From a virus, in IMG/VR virus record IMGVR_UViG_3300021091_005544, positions 1 through 23,364 of that record: a stretch of DNA of 23,364 nt; one strand, written 5' to 3'. The notes below the pieces were generated by a model. The model was not told where the DNA came from and ran no database searches. It was given only the letters and a program-made list of their open reading frames with translations. Within the stretch, counting starts at the first letter, position 1; every line of letters starts with the position of its first letter. A program made the position numbers and the translations under genes. This document shows, piece by piece, positions 1 to 9,256 of this stretch.

Positions 1-2760
1 ATTATTATTAATTGAGTAAATTTCAGGATAAATAATCTTTTTATTTGTTGCGCTTAATTCAGGATACAGAACAGTTTTACAAAAATATAGATTATTTAAT
101 TGTTCATCAAACCAAACAGTTGAAAAGTGCTCAAATTTTTTATTATTGCCTCTGTAAAAGAATGCATTAGATTTAGTAACATTCTCTATGATATTAGTAT
201 TATAATCAAATTTTAACTTATCAAATACAAGGTAGTTTTCTGTTTCTAATTGAATTGTATCGTAAAATACATCTATGTTTATCAATTTATACTCTAGTTC
301 AGATAAAATATCTGTAGTGTAAGTAAGGAACAGGCCACTTAAAGCTTGTGAAAGAGGAAGGATTTGTAAGCTATTTATATCTCTAAAATAACAATCGCCA
401 AATTCTTTATATTTTACCTCATATATAGATTTTTTATAAGAAGAGCCAGATATACCTTCAATTACTCTGGTATCTCTGTTAGGTAACTTATAATTTAAGA
501 AATTATTTTTTTCCGAATAAGTAACATTTCTAGATGCAACAATATCTCCGCAAGGCTGTACGCCTCTCACTAAAAATCTACCACCTTCGACGCTTTTTAC
601 TGCAGTAAAATACGGAGTAAACGTAAAAAAAGGTAAGTTTTCAAAATTAGGTCGGTATCCAGGTCCGGTGGGGGATGCCCCACACTCAATTAAAGCATTA
701 TAATATAAATCATCTGTTTGAGCATTATAAGAAGGTAAATCTGAACTTACATCTGGTAGTACTACCCCGCCTTTACCAAATAACTCTACACTATCATAGG
801 TATTACAAATATATATCGTTTCTAAAGTATCACTACAAAACGTTTCTGGTTGAAATCTGTATGAAATAATTGGTGTTATTGTGCCAGAGAGGGCAAATAA
901 GGGAATTCCCATATTATAATATTGTGCAGACAGAGGATTCACCCCCGTTAAAGTGTCAGCTCGTGTAAAGTACCCCGTGCCCGGTGGAATATTAGTAGTC
1001 GTCTTTAAAATAACGCCGGAGTAATTTTTATCCGGGTCTACTTCTGTCCAATCAAAATTATATCCGGATACATTATCATAAAACGTATAGCCGTCTAAAA
1101 TTTTGCAATATTTTATACCGCCATCACCTCCTGGATTAAATGTATTGGATAACTTTTTAGAGGGGTGAATGCTTTTATATAAGCTGTAGTTGTTGCCGTA
1201 GATGTCTGTTTTAAATGTTACTAATGTTTTGTTTAAAGAGAATAATTTTTCTAATCTTTCTCCTATAGGAAAATAATTTTTAGGTACAATAGGAAAAACA
1301 TCTTCGTTAGCCCAAATAGATCTTATATCGCCTTTAAAAAAGTCTTGAGCATCAACAAATCTTGATTGTCCTTGATTTGTATACTGTAAAGTTTGTTCTC
1401 TGCCCTCATAAGCTCTATATATTTGCTGGTAGGGGCTAGTGTCACTTTCACCAAACATATATTGATTAGAAAAATCTACTTTATTAAGATAATTTTTTTC
1501 TAAAATTAATAAAGGATATTTAAATTCTTCTTGTGATAACCCTGAAACGTTTCCAAATTTAGATGGATCCGGAAAAACGTACAGTGTATTTGCACTTAAA
1601 GAGGAATAATCTACAGCTGTATCTATGCCAAAACAATTAAAGTTTGAAATTCCTAATTTATCTGGCTTAAAAAATAACCCCAGTTGTTTTGCAGTTTTAG
1701 TATAGCTTAATTCTGGTATTGCTGCTACAGCGGGATATCTCTTATTAAGATAGTTTGCAAACGGATTATTTGCTATAGCTAACACCCCAGAAGCAATACT
1801 AGTTTTAGTTGAACCGGTAGATAGATAGTAAAAGTCTGTACCAATAAATTTTTTAAGCTGCAGTTGCTCTATGTTAATGTTTAAATTTGATGCTTGATCA
1901 TTATTAACTGTATTTATAAAATCACTATCTTTTAAAAGATTTAAATCAGAAGGACTGACTTGTGGCGTAATACTAAAATTATTATCCCCTAGTTCTAATA
2001 AAAAGAAAGGATAAGAAGTAATTGCAGCCACTATTGATTGGTTTAAATCGATTTGAATTAACGGATCAATATTGTATTTGTTATAATCAAAATATTCACT
2101 TCTTATACCAGTTGCATTATACGTAGAAGCGGGTTTATTGTAACTTACATCAAGATAAGATGGATATAAATCATAGAGGTCTTCTATTTCTATTACTAAA
2201 TTATTTCGTATGTTTGATAAAGATAGTGAAAGAGTGCGTATAAAGTCAGTAAGGTCTTCTGTTTCTAAAGATTTAGAGATTTCATTATATACTAGTTTCT
2301 CTATACCGTAGTTTGATCCTTTTAAACTATATCTAAGTTGTGAAGTACCTACATCATCTCTTAATGTACTGTAATAAAGACATATTTCTTTTATTTTCTG
2401 GGCAAAAAAAGGAATAGCAACAGCAAGATCTTTAGAGTTTGTAAAATCAATGTTTTGAAGCCATCTTTTTTCATCAGAAGAAGTATAGGTTAAAACTATT
2501 TCATTTATTAAAGAAACATACATTTGTTTTATTATGTCTTCGCTTGAAGAAGTACTTACATTTTTAGATGTATACCAATTGTTAAGATAAGATTGATATC
2601 TGGTTAAAAAATCGTTAGCGTTTGTAAAAAGTGTATTGTTGTATTTTAACCATTCTTTAAAGGTTAATGGCTCTGTTTGATCAATAGGAAATTCTAATTT
2701 TTCAGAAGAAGTAATAGAATTAGAAAGTCTCTCGTCTGTGTATCTACTTGAATCTAACAT
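1..2760 (-). CDS. Large virion structural protein, probable baseplate/tail periphery (3' end off the window)
   Basis: An ATG at 2760-2758 opens a frame with no stop across 920 codons to the left edge, checked codon by codon, so the C-terminus is missing. I do not recognise a named domain. The N-terminal ~200 residues look mostly helical and charged (LTFKEWLKYNNTLF near the start, then SLKGSNYGIEKLVYNEI). The rest is rich in Asn, Tyr, Ser and Gly with short beta-like stretches, as in phage baseplate and fibre proteins. The start lies 8 bases after the stop of the 1155-residue gene, and an ATTAAATA motif sits five bases before the ATG. Its place after gp25, gp6 and the 1155-residue wedge-like gene suggests a peripheral baseplate component, perhaps a counterpart of the large T4 wedge proteins, but this rests on context only. 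The coding call is firm; the role is inferred. Confidence 0.85.
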   Translation of the reverse strand, partial: MLDSSRYTDERLSNSITSSEKLEFPIDQTEPLTFKEWLKYNNTLFTNANDFLTRYQSYLNNWYTSKNVSTSSSEDIIKQMYVSLINEIVLTYTSSDEKRWLQNIDFTNSKDLAVAIPFFAQKIKEICLYYSTLRDDVGTSQLRYSLKGSNYGIEKLVYNEISKSLETEDLTDFIRTLSLSLSNIRNNLVIEIEDLYDLYPSYLDVSYNKPASTYNATGIRSEYFDYNKYNIDPLIQIDLNQSIVAAITSYPFFLLELGDNNFSITPQVSPSDLNLLKDSDFINTVNNDQASNLNINIEQLQLKKFIGTDFYYLSTGSTKTSIASGVLAIANNPFANYLNKRYPAVAAIPELSYTKTAKQLGLFFKPDKLGISNFNCFGIDTAVDYSSLSANTLYVFPDPSKFGNVSGLSQEEFKYPLLILEKNYLNKVDFSNQYMFGESDTSPYQQIYRAYEGREQTLQYTNQGQSRFVDAQDFFKGDIRSIWANEDVFPIVPKNYFPIGERLEKLFSLNKTLVTFKTDIYGNNYSLYKSIHPSKKLSNTFNPGGDGGIKYCKILDGYTFYDNVSGYNFDWTEVDPDKNYSGVILKTTTNIPPGTGYFTRADTLTGVNPLSAQYYNMGIPLFALSGTITPIISYRFQPETFCSDTLETIYICNTYDSVELFGKGGVVLPDVSSDLPSYNAQTDDLYYNALIECGASPTGPGYRPNFENLPFFTFTPYFTAVKSVEGGRFLVRGVQPCGDIVASRNVTYSEKNNFLNYKLPNRDTRVIEGISGSSYKKSIYEVKYKEFGDCYFRDINSLQILPLSQALSGLFLTYTTDILSELEYKLINIDVFYDTIQLETENYLVFDKLKFDYNTNIIENVTKSNAFFYRGNNKKFEHFSTVWFDEQLNNLYFCKTVLYPELSATNKKIIYPEIYSINNN

Positions 2761-2765
2761 TTAAA

Positions 2766-2773
2766 TATTTAAT
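2766..2773 (-). promoter_or_regulatory. Late-promoter-like element ATTAAATA before the left-edge gene
   Basis: The minus strand reads ATTAAATA five bases before the ATG at 2760. It overlaps the TAA stop of the 1155-residue gene. TAAATA is exact but the first two bases depart from TATAAATA. Confidence 0.4.
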
Positions 2774-5700
2774 TGTTGTATACTAAGTCGCTAGCACTTA
2801 AAAACAAGCGAAGTCCTTTAGTAAGATCGTAGCTTATCATATTTTGCATAATACCGTTGTCTTTACTCCAGTCTTTAAAAGAGCTATTAGTAAATGAAAG
2901 AGTTGTTAATGGGTTACTCCAATCTATTATATTTTCTTTAAAAGAATTTTCATATTGTGGTATGTAAGTAAAGAAGCTATAATAATCTGAAATTCTATCT
3001 CCAGACAGAGATCTAGGAGCTACTAATCCCCACCCCCAATCATAAGAAAAAGAAGAAAGTGAAACCGGTATACCGAACGGAATATAGCTGTTATTGGATG
3101 ATAATATTTCTACATTGTTTATTAACAAAAAAGTATCTGAAAACTTTTCATACGCTACAATAGGTATTCCTGAAGAAATAGAGCTTGTAAGAGTAGATAG
3201 TTGAGTACCTAAATTTTTATTTGTACTTAGCCCGTAATTTTCAAATTGAAGATTAAATTTATTTCTTTCCCCCCATAACTTTTTATGCTTAATAGACAAT
3301 ATGTTTATTAATCTAGTAAGCTGTGGAGGAAATGGATAATTATATTGCTCAAACTGAACAGATAACTCTTTACATAACGATAAAAGCTGATCTAAGTTAC
3401 TCGTATCTACATCTACATGATTAGAAACATAGTTGGCAATTTTTTCATAAACCGTTTTACCTAATTCGTACGGTTGAGAAGAGATATTTCCTACTATAGT
3501 TCCAAGAAAATTATTGAAGAAAACGTATTTGTCTTCTAAGCTTTCACTTAGAATTAAGGATTTGTAATATGCTTCTGAATCAAAGTCTTCATTAACTTTA
3601 GATATATTATATTCTCCCTCTAGAGGGTAAAGGTTAAAAAGATTAGATTCACCTGTAAGCACTCTTACGGTATTACTACTATCAATATATTTATTTAACC
3701 ATCTGCTTCCTAACCAATCTCCATACGCTTGAAATGACTTTTCTTCAAATGTTGATACGGGGTTTTCTAAACTTGAACCAGGCATTACGAGATCTATGTA
3801 AGGCACCTCTTCAATGGGCTTAGGTGCTTCTGTTGCATCAATAAAATATATTTTTTTATCAAAATTATTAATAGCCCATATAAAGGAAGAAGTATCACAT
3901 GCGATACCTCCAAAGCTTTGAATGTAATTAGTGTTATTAGCAGACCCTGCAATATAATTTGTTTGCGCTCTTGTAGCACCGTCTATTTTTGTAAGGGTGT
4001 GTCTGTCTTGTGCTACCCATGCATTTTGTTGGCCGTCGACAGCAATATTACCAATAAGCTTAAATCCTGATAACGGATATCCGGGTACAATATTACCATC
4101 GGTATCGTATTTGTATAGATAATCATTTCTAGCTGTTAATGCTTTTGCTGAAGTAGTTAAATTATAGGTTGTAAGCCATACAAATCTGTTTCTATCAATA
4201 CATAGTTCTACCGGTGAGTGTAAGGTGGGAAATGTAACTGTTTTAAGAATATTACCATTAGTATCATATTTTACTAAAAAGTTAGATACTGGATGTGTAT
4301 AGGTGATCCAAATATTATTATTAATATCAGCATCTATACTGGCTGGTAAAAGTAAGTTTTCGCCTGCAAATCCTTGTAGCTGAGGCAAATTATAATCGGA
4401 ACTTAAATTATATACTATATTGCTTGTATTTGGATAAGCTATAGCCTTTATAAAGCCAGATGTTCTATCAATTTTGACTGCTGATACTGCATCAAACAAC
4501 GCTATCCACAAATCGCTATTACCATCCATTACGATACTACCCGGAGCTGCACTGCTGAGTATAGGCGATCTTAAATCTGTATAGTAATAAGCCTGGTTAA
4601 TAGCATCGTAACCAGGATAACTAGATAAAGAAAATGCAGATAATATATTTCCATTACTATCAAATTTAAATAAGTTGTCAGTAGTGCCATCAGCAAACCA
4701 GGTTAGATAATCACTGCCAAAAATTGATCCTGAAGGTGCTACTTGAATAGAATAAACATTTCTATTTTCATAGTTATAAAAGAATTTACCGCTTGCAGAA
4801 GTGGTAAAATCTAAATAACCTTTACAATAATCATAAATTTGTAAGTTAAAAAATCTTAACAACACATTGAACTGAGGAACTGCTATCCACCCTATAAGAC
4901 TATCTTTAGGAAAGTTAATTGGGTCTTGTACTACCATTGATGCGGTTAAAGAAACGTTAATAGCGGTTTCTTGTGGGACAAAGTAGCCTTTAAAAAACGC
5001 ACCTATTGATTGAGGTGCATCAGGAGTAAAATCTTCATAAAAATCTACCGCTGTAAAGGGTTCAATGCCGGTTTCAGTATGTTTAATTAATCCAAATTTT
5101 AAATCATAACTAGTTAGTCCTGAGTAAGCTGTGTTTACTGTAGACGAATACAGAGGGGGATAGGTTTTTGTTGTAAAATTTTCGTTATCTTTCATTTTTA
5201 CAACAAAAGGAATTTGCGTATTTTCCCAGCTTATTTTAGGTATATCAAATTTAGTAGAAGAAAGTGTGCCTTCACCGTCAATACCAGTAGTAGAAATTGA
5301 TAAGTTTTGAGCTGGGTTATGACGCACTTTAATAATAGGCAAAACTGCAGGTTTAAGCATTTGAAACCCATAAGGTGGATACTCTAAATATTCATAAGCA
5401 TTATTGTAAAAAGCATATTTGTCTTCAAATTTAGAGCTGTCTAAAGTTGCAAATAAAAAGGTAGGGAATTCCCGAGACGTAAAGTTTTTAGCTCTATCAT
5501 CTACATAGTAAAATGTGCAAGAGCCGGTAGTACCCGCAAAAACGCTATTATTATCTTCTTTGTTACAAATTTGAAGTTCTTTATTTTCATTTATTTTACA
5601 GTATATTTCTGTATTAGAGGTTATTTGTTGTCTAATAGGTCTATACTCCGATTCACTGCCAATTTGTACCTTCTCTACAAACCTGCTTAATGCTCTTAAA

Positions 5701-6236
5701 TGTGACCATTTATCATCAAAAAAATTATCAACGTTTAGATAATCGCCTGCAGCACCTGAGGCATATAAATTAACTGTATATCCGATGCCGCTTAAAGCAT
5801 TATAAGATTGCCAACTAGTTTGTCTGTTAACAGTTAAGGGATCGTTAATTTTACTAGCAGGTACATCATAAATAAATTTTTTATAATCTTCAAATACTAA
5901 CTGATCGTAAATAAAATTATAAATGTTAACTGTAGGCTGATAAGAGCTTTCAAATGAATTACCAAACTTATCATATATAGTAAGTTTTGGACTATAATTG
6001 CCTGGCCACTTATATTGATGGGTTGCTGTTAAATCCGTTGAATATGTACCGTCTCCAAAATCCCACATTACTTTTTTATTAGAAATATTAGATCTCTCAA
6101 TAGGCACAAAAGAGACTACAAAATCAGGAGCAAACGTTAATGGGGTATTAGGTAATGTGTAAGAAGAAAGCTTTTCATTTCCAGTGTAATCGCGTACGCT
6201 GAAGTAAACGTATTTGTAATTTAGCTGATTAGCCAT
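2769..6236 (-). CDS. Large baseplate-wedge-like protein with PKD domain and six-bladed beta-propeller
   Basis: A 1155-residue protein. Residues about 35-100 form a PKD-like immunoglobulin fold, with the signature WDFGDGTYS (58-66) followed by HQYKWPGNYSPKLTIYD (73-89). Residues about 495-801 hold six repeats of the NHL/Vgb-like propeller pattern: an aromatic strand (WFADG 513, LWIAL 576, IWITY 642, VWLTT 687, AWVAQ 739, IWAIN 787) followed by a K-F/Y/I-D-x-N/D-G-N turn. The remaining ~350 residues show no domain I know and include a helical part near 940-1010. No signal peptide is seen. The ATG overlaps the gp6 stop by one base (TAATG), with GGAG six bases before the start. Position directly after gp6 matches T4 gp7, so it may replace gp7 as a wedge protein. 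The PKD and propeller folds commonly bind proteins or glycans, so an adhesive role is possible. Domain calls are fairly firm; function is inferred. Confidence 0.85.
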   Translation of the reverse strand: MANQLNYKYVYFSVRDYTGNEKLSSYTLPNTPLTFAPDFVVSFVPIERSNISNKKVMWDFGDGTYSTDLTATHQYKWPGNYSPKLTIYDKFGNSFESSYQPTVNIYNFIYDQLVFEDYKKFIYDVPASKINDPLTVNRQTSWQSYNALSGIGYTVNLYASGAAGDYLNVDNFFDDKWSHLRALSRFVEKVQIGSESEYRPIRQQITSNTEIYCKINENKELQICNKEDNNSVFAGTTGSCTFYYVDDRAKNFTSREFPTFLFATLDSSKFEDKYAFYNNAYEYLEYPPYGFQMLKPAVLPIIKVRHNPAQNLSISTTGIDGEGTLSSTKFDIPKISWENTQIPFVVKMKDNENFTTKTYPPLYSSTVNTAYSGLTSYDLKFGLIKHTETGIEPFTAVDFYEDFTPDAPQSIGAFFKGYFVPQETAINVSLTASMVVQDPINFPKDSLIGWIAVPQFNVLLRFFNLQIYDYCKGYLDFTTSASGKFFYNYENRNVYSIQVAPSGSIFGSDYLTWFADGTTDNLFKFDSNGNILSAFSLSSYPGYDAINQAYYYTDLRSPILSSAAPGSIVMDGNSDLWIALFDAVSAVKIDRTSGFIKAIAYPNTSNIVYNLSSDYNLPQLQGFAGENLLLPASIDADINNNIWITYTHPVSNFLVKYDTNGNILKTVTFPTLHSPVELCIDRNRFVWLTTYNLTTSAKALTARNDYLYKYDTDGNIVPGYPLSGFKLIGNIAVDGQQNAWVAQDRHTLTKIDGATRAQTNYIAGSANNTNYIQSFGGIACDTSSFIWAINNFDKKIYFIDATEAPKPIEEVPYIDLVMPGSSLENPVSTFEEKSFQAYGDWLGSRWLNKYIDSSNTVRVLTGESNLFNLYPLEGEYNISKVNEDFDSEAYYKSLILSESLEDKYVFFNNFLGTIVGNISSQPYELGKTVYEKIANYVSNHVDVDTSNLDQLLSLCKELSVQFEQYNYPFPPQLTRLINILSIKHKKLWGERNKFNLQFENYGLSTNKNLGTQLSTLTSSISSGIPIVAYEKFSDTFLLINNVEILSSNNSYIPFGIPVSLSSFSYDWGWGLVAPRSLSGDRISDYYSFFTYIPQYENSFKENIIDWSNPLTTLSFTNSSFKDWSKDNGIMQNMISYDLTKGLRLFLSASDLVYNN

Positions 6237-8092
6237 TAAAACTCCGACTGTAATACTTGTATGGAGGGTGTTTCTACTATAATTTTATCAGCAAAATCTA
6301 AAGGATTATTTAAAAAAGGAAATTTAAAATATGGGAGTTGAAGATCTTGGGTTGTAATAGTGATATCATTGAAGGGGTAAACAGGATTATATATCAATAA
6401 ACTAATACCAGGTACTCGAATTGTAGTGTTACCCTGTTTTCGTATTGTATTAATTTCAGTAATACCCTCTAATGCAAATATTTGGTTGGTAATTTCACCG
6501 AAATTAATAAGTTTGCCTAAATTGTCCTCAGAAGTTGAAAAATAAGAAGCAATTATATTTTTTATAGAGTCTTTTAAAGATTCAGGATTGCGTTTAGCGG
6601 TAATTTCTCTAGTAATTTCAAGATATGTAGTGTTGCTTATTTCTGGAGTTAACTCCTCCCCTGGTCTAGCTACTCCTAAATCAACTGCAACATATACTGG
6701 ATCATTAACAATAATTTCTGCAGTTGTTAATTTTACTTGCTGCAAATCATTTAAGAGAAGTTGTTTTTGAGCTGCATTTAAATAGTTTGCTCTTGTAGTG
6801 AGTGAAGTCAGCTTTTCTAGTCTCGGTACCGCATAAATGTATATATTGTTAAAATTGCAAGAATCAGAAAATTTTACTTGATTAAATAAAACTCTACTTT
6901 GCTGATTTGGATTATCAACACCTAAATCGAAATAGTACTTTAAGTGCCCGGAGATGTAATCCCAATTATTAACGGCTTGAGTTGAAGAAATAATATTGCT
7001 GTAATTTTTAGCTATGTAGTTAGTAAAGTCCTCTGATGTAATTAACCTATATTGGCTTCTAAAAGAATTAATAGCATTAGTTTTAATATCACTTACAGTT
7101 TCAATATCTACAAACTTAGTCGAAGCATCTACGTTAGAAAACGATACATTACTCACTTGAGAGCTGTTTATTAAATTTAAATTGTTAGGTATAACATCTG
7201 TTTTAATAGAATTAAATTGAGGTGTATTAAAGAAAAATAATCTATTGTTATCAAGAACACCGGGGCCGACTTCTCCTGTAGTACCGTTCGATTTAATATA
7301 GTAAATAGCTACGTTATCACCTTGACTTAATTTTTTACCAGTTACGTTATTACCAAACTTAATTTCATATCTTTGATTCTCATTTAATCTTATTTCGTAT
7401 TTTTGAGAATTAGATTTTTCTAAAAATAAAGACTGAGTGGGCTCCCATTTGGACCAAACTGGTGTAGATAATGTATTATCTCTTACATAGACATCAATAT
7501 TAAAGTGATCTATAATTGCATTTGCACCGTTAGGATCAGTAACAGTGACAGTTAAGACTTCAAAAGGCTCACCTGTAGATGTATATATTGGATATTCATT
7601 ATAAATTCCTTGATAAAGTAAATTATTTTCTTGTAGATCAGTCAATACTTCAGATGAAGATAAATTTTTTGAAAAAGTTACATCCTTATTAAATGTATAA
7701 TTAATACCATTTACTGTAAAATATGAATATCTTGGTATTGTATAAATATTAATTGGTAGCCCGTCAGAGGCAGTAGCTAAGAAAGATAGTATTGAAGTCT
7801 GATACCCTATAGGATTGTAGCTAATTAATTTTACTATCTTGTTTATATTTTCATAAAGCTCGGCAGTAGTAAAAGTACTCTCAGAGCTCGTTCTATTAAG
7901 GTAAAACATAAGGACATGATAAGAATACGCAATCACATCTATAACGGAAGATATGTTACTGCCTTCAAAGTTTTGATCTGTAAAGTAGTTTTTACTATTT
8001 AACCTAGCATTTATTAAGCTCTTTAGACTTAATGCATCGAACGCTACATAACCTGTAGGTGTTAAATCAAAATTGTTAAATGTTGTTGCCAT
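6236..8092 (-). CDS. 6: Baseplate wedge protein, gp6/baseplate-J-like
   Basis: A 618-residue protein, close to the 660 residues of T4 gp6. The N-terminus (residues 15-120) has the family pattern: a short lead, SLKSLINARLNSKNYFTDQNFEGSN, then a helix (VIDVIAYSYHVLMFYLNRTSSE) and an ENINKIVKLISYNPIGYQTS segment, which I recognise from T4-like gp6 proteins. The middle is beta-rich and the second half holds the baseplate-J-type stretch beginning SEDFTNYIAKNYSNIISS. In T4, gp6 dimers join neighbouring wedges into the ring around the hub and rearrange on sheath contraction. The gene sits between gp25 (its stop is two bases before this ATG) and the 1155-residue wedge-like gene, the usual 25-6-7 order. 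The start has no clear Shine-Dalgarno; coupling to the upstream gene is likely. Confidence 0.9.
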   Translation of the reverse strand: MATTFNNFDLTPTGYVAFDALSLKSLINARLNSKNYFTDQNFEGSNISSVIDVIAYSYHVLMFYLNRTSSESTFTTAELYENINKIVKLISYNPIGYQTSILSFLATASDGLPINIYTIPRYSYFTVNGINYTFNKDVTFSKNLSSSEVLTDLQENNLLYQGIYNEYPIYTSTGEPFEVLTVTVTDPNGANAIIDHFNIDVYVRDNTLSTPVWSKWEPTQSLFLEKSNSQKYEIRLNENQRYEIKFGNNVTGKKLSQGDNVAIYYIKSNGTTGEVGPGVLDNNRLFFFNTPQFNSIKTDVIPNNLNLINSSQVSNVSFSNVDASTKFVDIETVSDIKTNAINSFRSQYRLITSEDFTNYIAKNYSNIISSTQAVNNWDYISGHLKYYFDLGVDNPNQQSRVLFNQVKFSDSCNFNNIYIYAVPRLEKLTSLTTRANYLNAAQKQLLLNDLQQVKLTTAEIIVNDPVYVAVDLGVARPGEELTPEISNTTYLEITREITAKRNPESLKDSIKNIIASYFSTSEDNLGKLINFGEITNQIFALEGITEINTIRKQGNTTIRVPGISLLIYNPVYPFNDITITTQDLQLPYFKFPFLNNPLDFADKIIVETPSIQVLQSEF

Positions 8093-8094
8093 AA

Positions 8095-8577
8095 TTAGTT
8101 ATTAAAAAAGAATCCTGAATTACTTAATGTACCTACCAGTTTAAAACTAGTAGAAGCATTAATACTTACCAGGCCTAAGGTTAGAGTTATATTATATTGT
8201 TGATTTACTTCGTCTACCTCTACGTTTACGTTCTGTACTACTACTCTGGGTTCAAATTTTGATATAGATTGTACTATTTCATTACCAATATTAAGCGCTT
8301 GTACTTCAGTTACTCTATTAAAAAGATATTTCTGTAAATTTACACCAAAATACGGATTTAAAATACGTTGGCCGGGGGTAGTATTAAGTAGATTAAAAAT
8401 TGAATTTCTAATAGCTGCATAATCATAATCAATCTTTATATCCTTAATTTCTTTTCTTTTAAGTAGCTCATTGTTTTTAGTATAATCAAACTCCAAGTCT
8501 AGCTTTAAGTCAGTATAAGTGAACTTACTTTGCGGTTTTTCTTGTTGAGCAACAGATTCTATTTTAATAGTAGCCAC
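8095..8577 (-). CDS. 25: Baseplate wedge protein, gp25-like (GPW/gp25 family)
   Basis: A 160-residue protein slightly longer than T4 gp25 (132). It shows the family core: AIRNSIFNLLNTTPGQRILNP (55-75) then YFGVNLQKYLF, with an acidic-helix region NIGNEIVQSISKFEPRVVVQNVNV (96-119) and a final pair of beta strands. In contractile tails gp25-family proteins form part of the wedge core beside gp6 and template the start of sheath polymerisation. The start is GTG at 8577-8575; an in-frame stop lies 19-21 bases upstream with no ATG between, so GTG is needed. TATAAATA lies exactly five bases before this GTG. The gene is divergent from the plus-strand gene at 8648 and leads into gp6 and the following large genes, so it is probably first in a wedge operon. 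Confidence 0.93.
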   Translation of the reverse strand: MATIKIESVAQQEKPQSKFTYTDLKLDLEFDYTKNNELLKRKEIKDIKIDYDYAAIRNSIFNLLNTTPGQRILNPYFGVNLQKYLFNRVTEVQALNIGNEIVQSISKFEPRVVVQNVNVEVDEVNQQYNITLTLGLVSINASTSFKLVGTLSNSGFFFNN

Positions 8578-8582
8578 GTTAT

Positions 8583-8590
8583 TATTTATA
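8583..8590 (-). promoter_or_regulatory. T4-late-like promoter element TATAAATA before gp25
   Basis: The minus strand reads TATAAATA, identical to the T4 late promoter consensus, five bases before the GTG of gp25. A purine run (AAAAGGG) lies directly upstream. If it works as in T4, transcription would start at about the first base of the start codon. Function is inferred. Confidence 0.65.
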
Positions 8591-8633
8591 CCCTTTTAAT
8601 TCTTTTAAAATCAGTTTTATTAATAGTAGGAAG

Positions 8634-8641
8634 AATAAATA
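8634..8641 (+). promoter_or_regulatory. T4-late-like promoter element AATAAATA before the 202-residue gene
   Basis: AATAAATA lies six bases before the plus-strand ATG at 8648, preceded by AGGAAG. Together with the minus-strand element at 8583-8590 it makes a divergent pair in the 70-base gap 8578-8647. AGGAAG is 14 bases from the ATG, too far for a usual ribosome binding site. Confidence 0.55.
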
Positions 8642-8647
8642 ATTTAA

Positions 8648-9256
8648 ATGAAACGTAATTTTGTCGAGTTATTTGAATCTGCAATGCAAAGGTATACCCT
8701 TGGCGGGCTTCTGGCCGGAGATGTAGTTGTTTTTAGAGAAGGTGCATTTAGTGATCCTTGGTATAAAGGCTTAGGAGAAAACACTAAAGAAAAGATTCAG
8801 TCCATGGTAAATAGTGGATTAAACTTGAGAGTAACTAACATTAAAAACGTATTACCAGCTGTACAAGGTGCTGGTAACACAGATTATACCGGTACAGACT
8901 TTAATGTGGATATAACGTCTGAAATAGCTCCTGGAAGATATATGGATTTTGTTACTGTTCCTGGTAGGATGATTCAACCTAAAAGCTCTTATCCTAATCT
9001 GCCGGAAGTTCCTGAAGTGTTTAAAAAAGATGATCCTGCTAGAAAAGCTTTTATAAAGCCTAAGAAAGTAAAAGATGAAGCTGAAGAGGTACCTTTTATA
9101 ACACCAAAAGATACTAAGTTGTCTGATTTAGGTAATAAGAAGCTCTCTAAAGGTGATCGCGAATTATTAAACACTAATGTTAAGATACCTTCGAGTCCTG
9201 TACAAGGTCAGTCAGATCCCGCTTCTTACACTTACAAATATCTACCTAAGAGATAA
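8648..9256 (+). CDS. Conserved-looking phage protein of unknown function (202 residues)
   Basis: A plus-strand gene within a mostly minus-strand region. The N-terminal half (residues 15-105) looks like a small beta-rich domain: GGLLAGDVVVFREGAF, a short helix ENTKEKIQSMVNSG, then LNLRVTNIKNVLPAVQG and a further strand set ending ITSEIAPGRYMDFVTVPG. I have an impression of similar proteins in T4-like marine phages but cannot name a family. The C-terminal ~85 residues are rich in Lys, Pro, Asp and Ser with little predicted structure. There is no signal peptide or membrane segment. The stop overlaps the end of the clamp-loader gene by 11 bases in convergent orientation. It starts from a probable late promoter shared back to back with gp25, so it is likely made late and could be structural; that is inference. 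Confidence 0.8.
   Translation: MKRNFVELFESAMQRYTLGGLLAGDVVVFREGAFSDPWYKGLGENTKEKIQSMVNSGLNLRVTNIKNVLPAVQGAGNTDYTGTDFNVDITSEIAPGRYMDFVTVPGRMIQPKSSYPNLPEVPEVFKKDDPARKAFIKPKKVKDEAEEVPFITPKDTKLSDLGNKKLSKGDRELLNTNVKIPSSPVQGQSDPASYTYKYLPKR

Noticed and set aside
675-869. Small plus-strand reading frame of 64 codons
   Set aside because: It lies wholly inside the 920-codon minus-strand frame, has no start signal and an unlikely composition.
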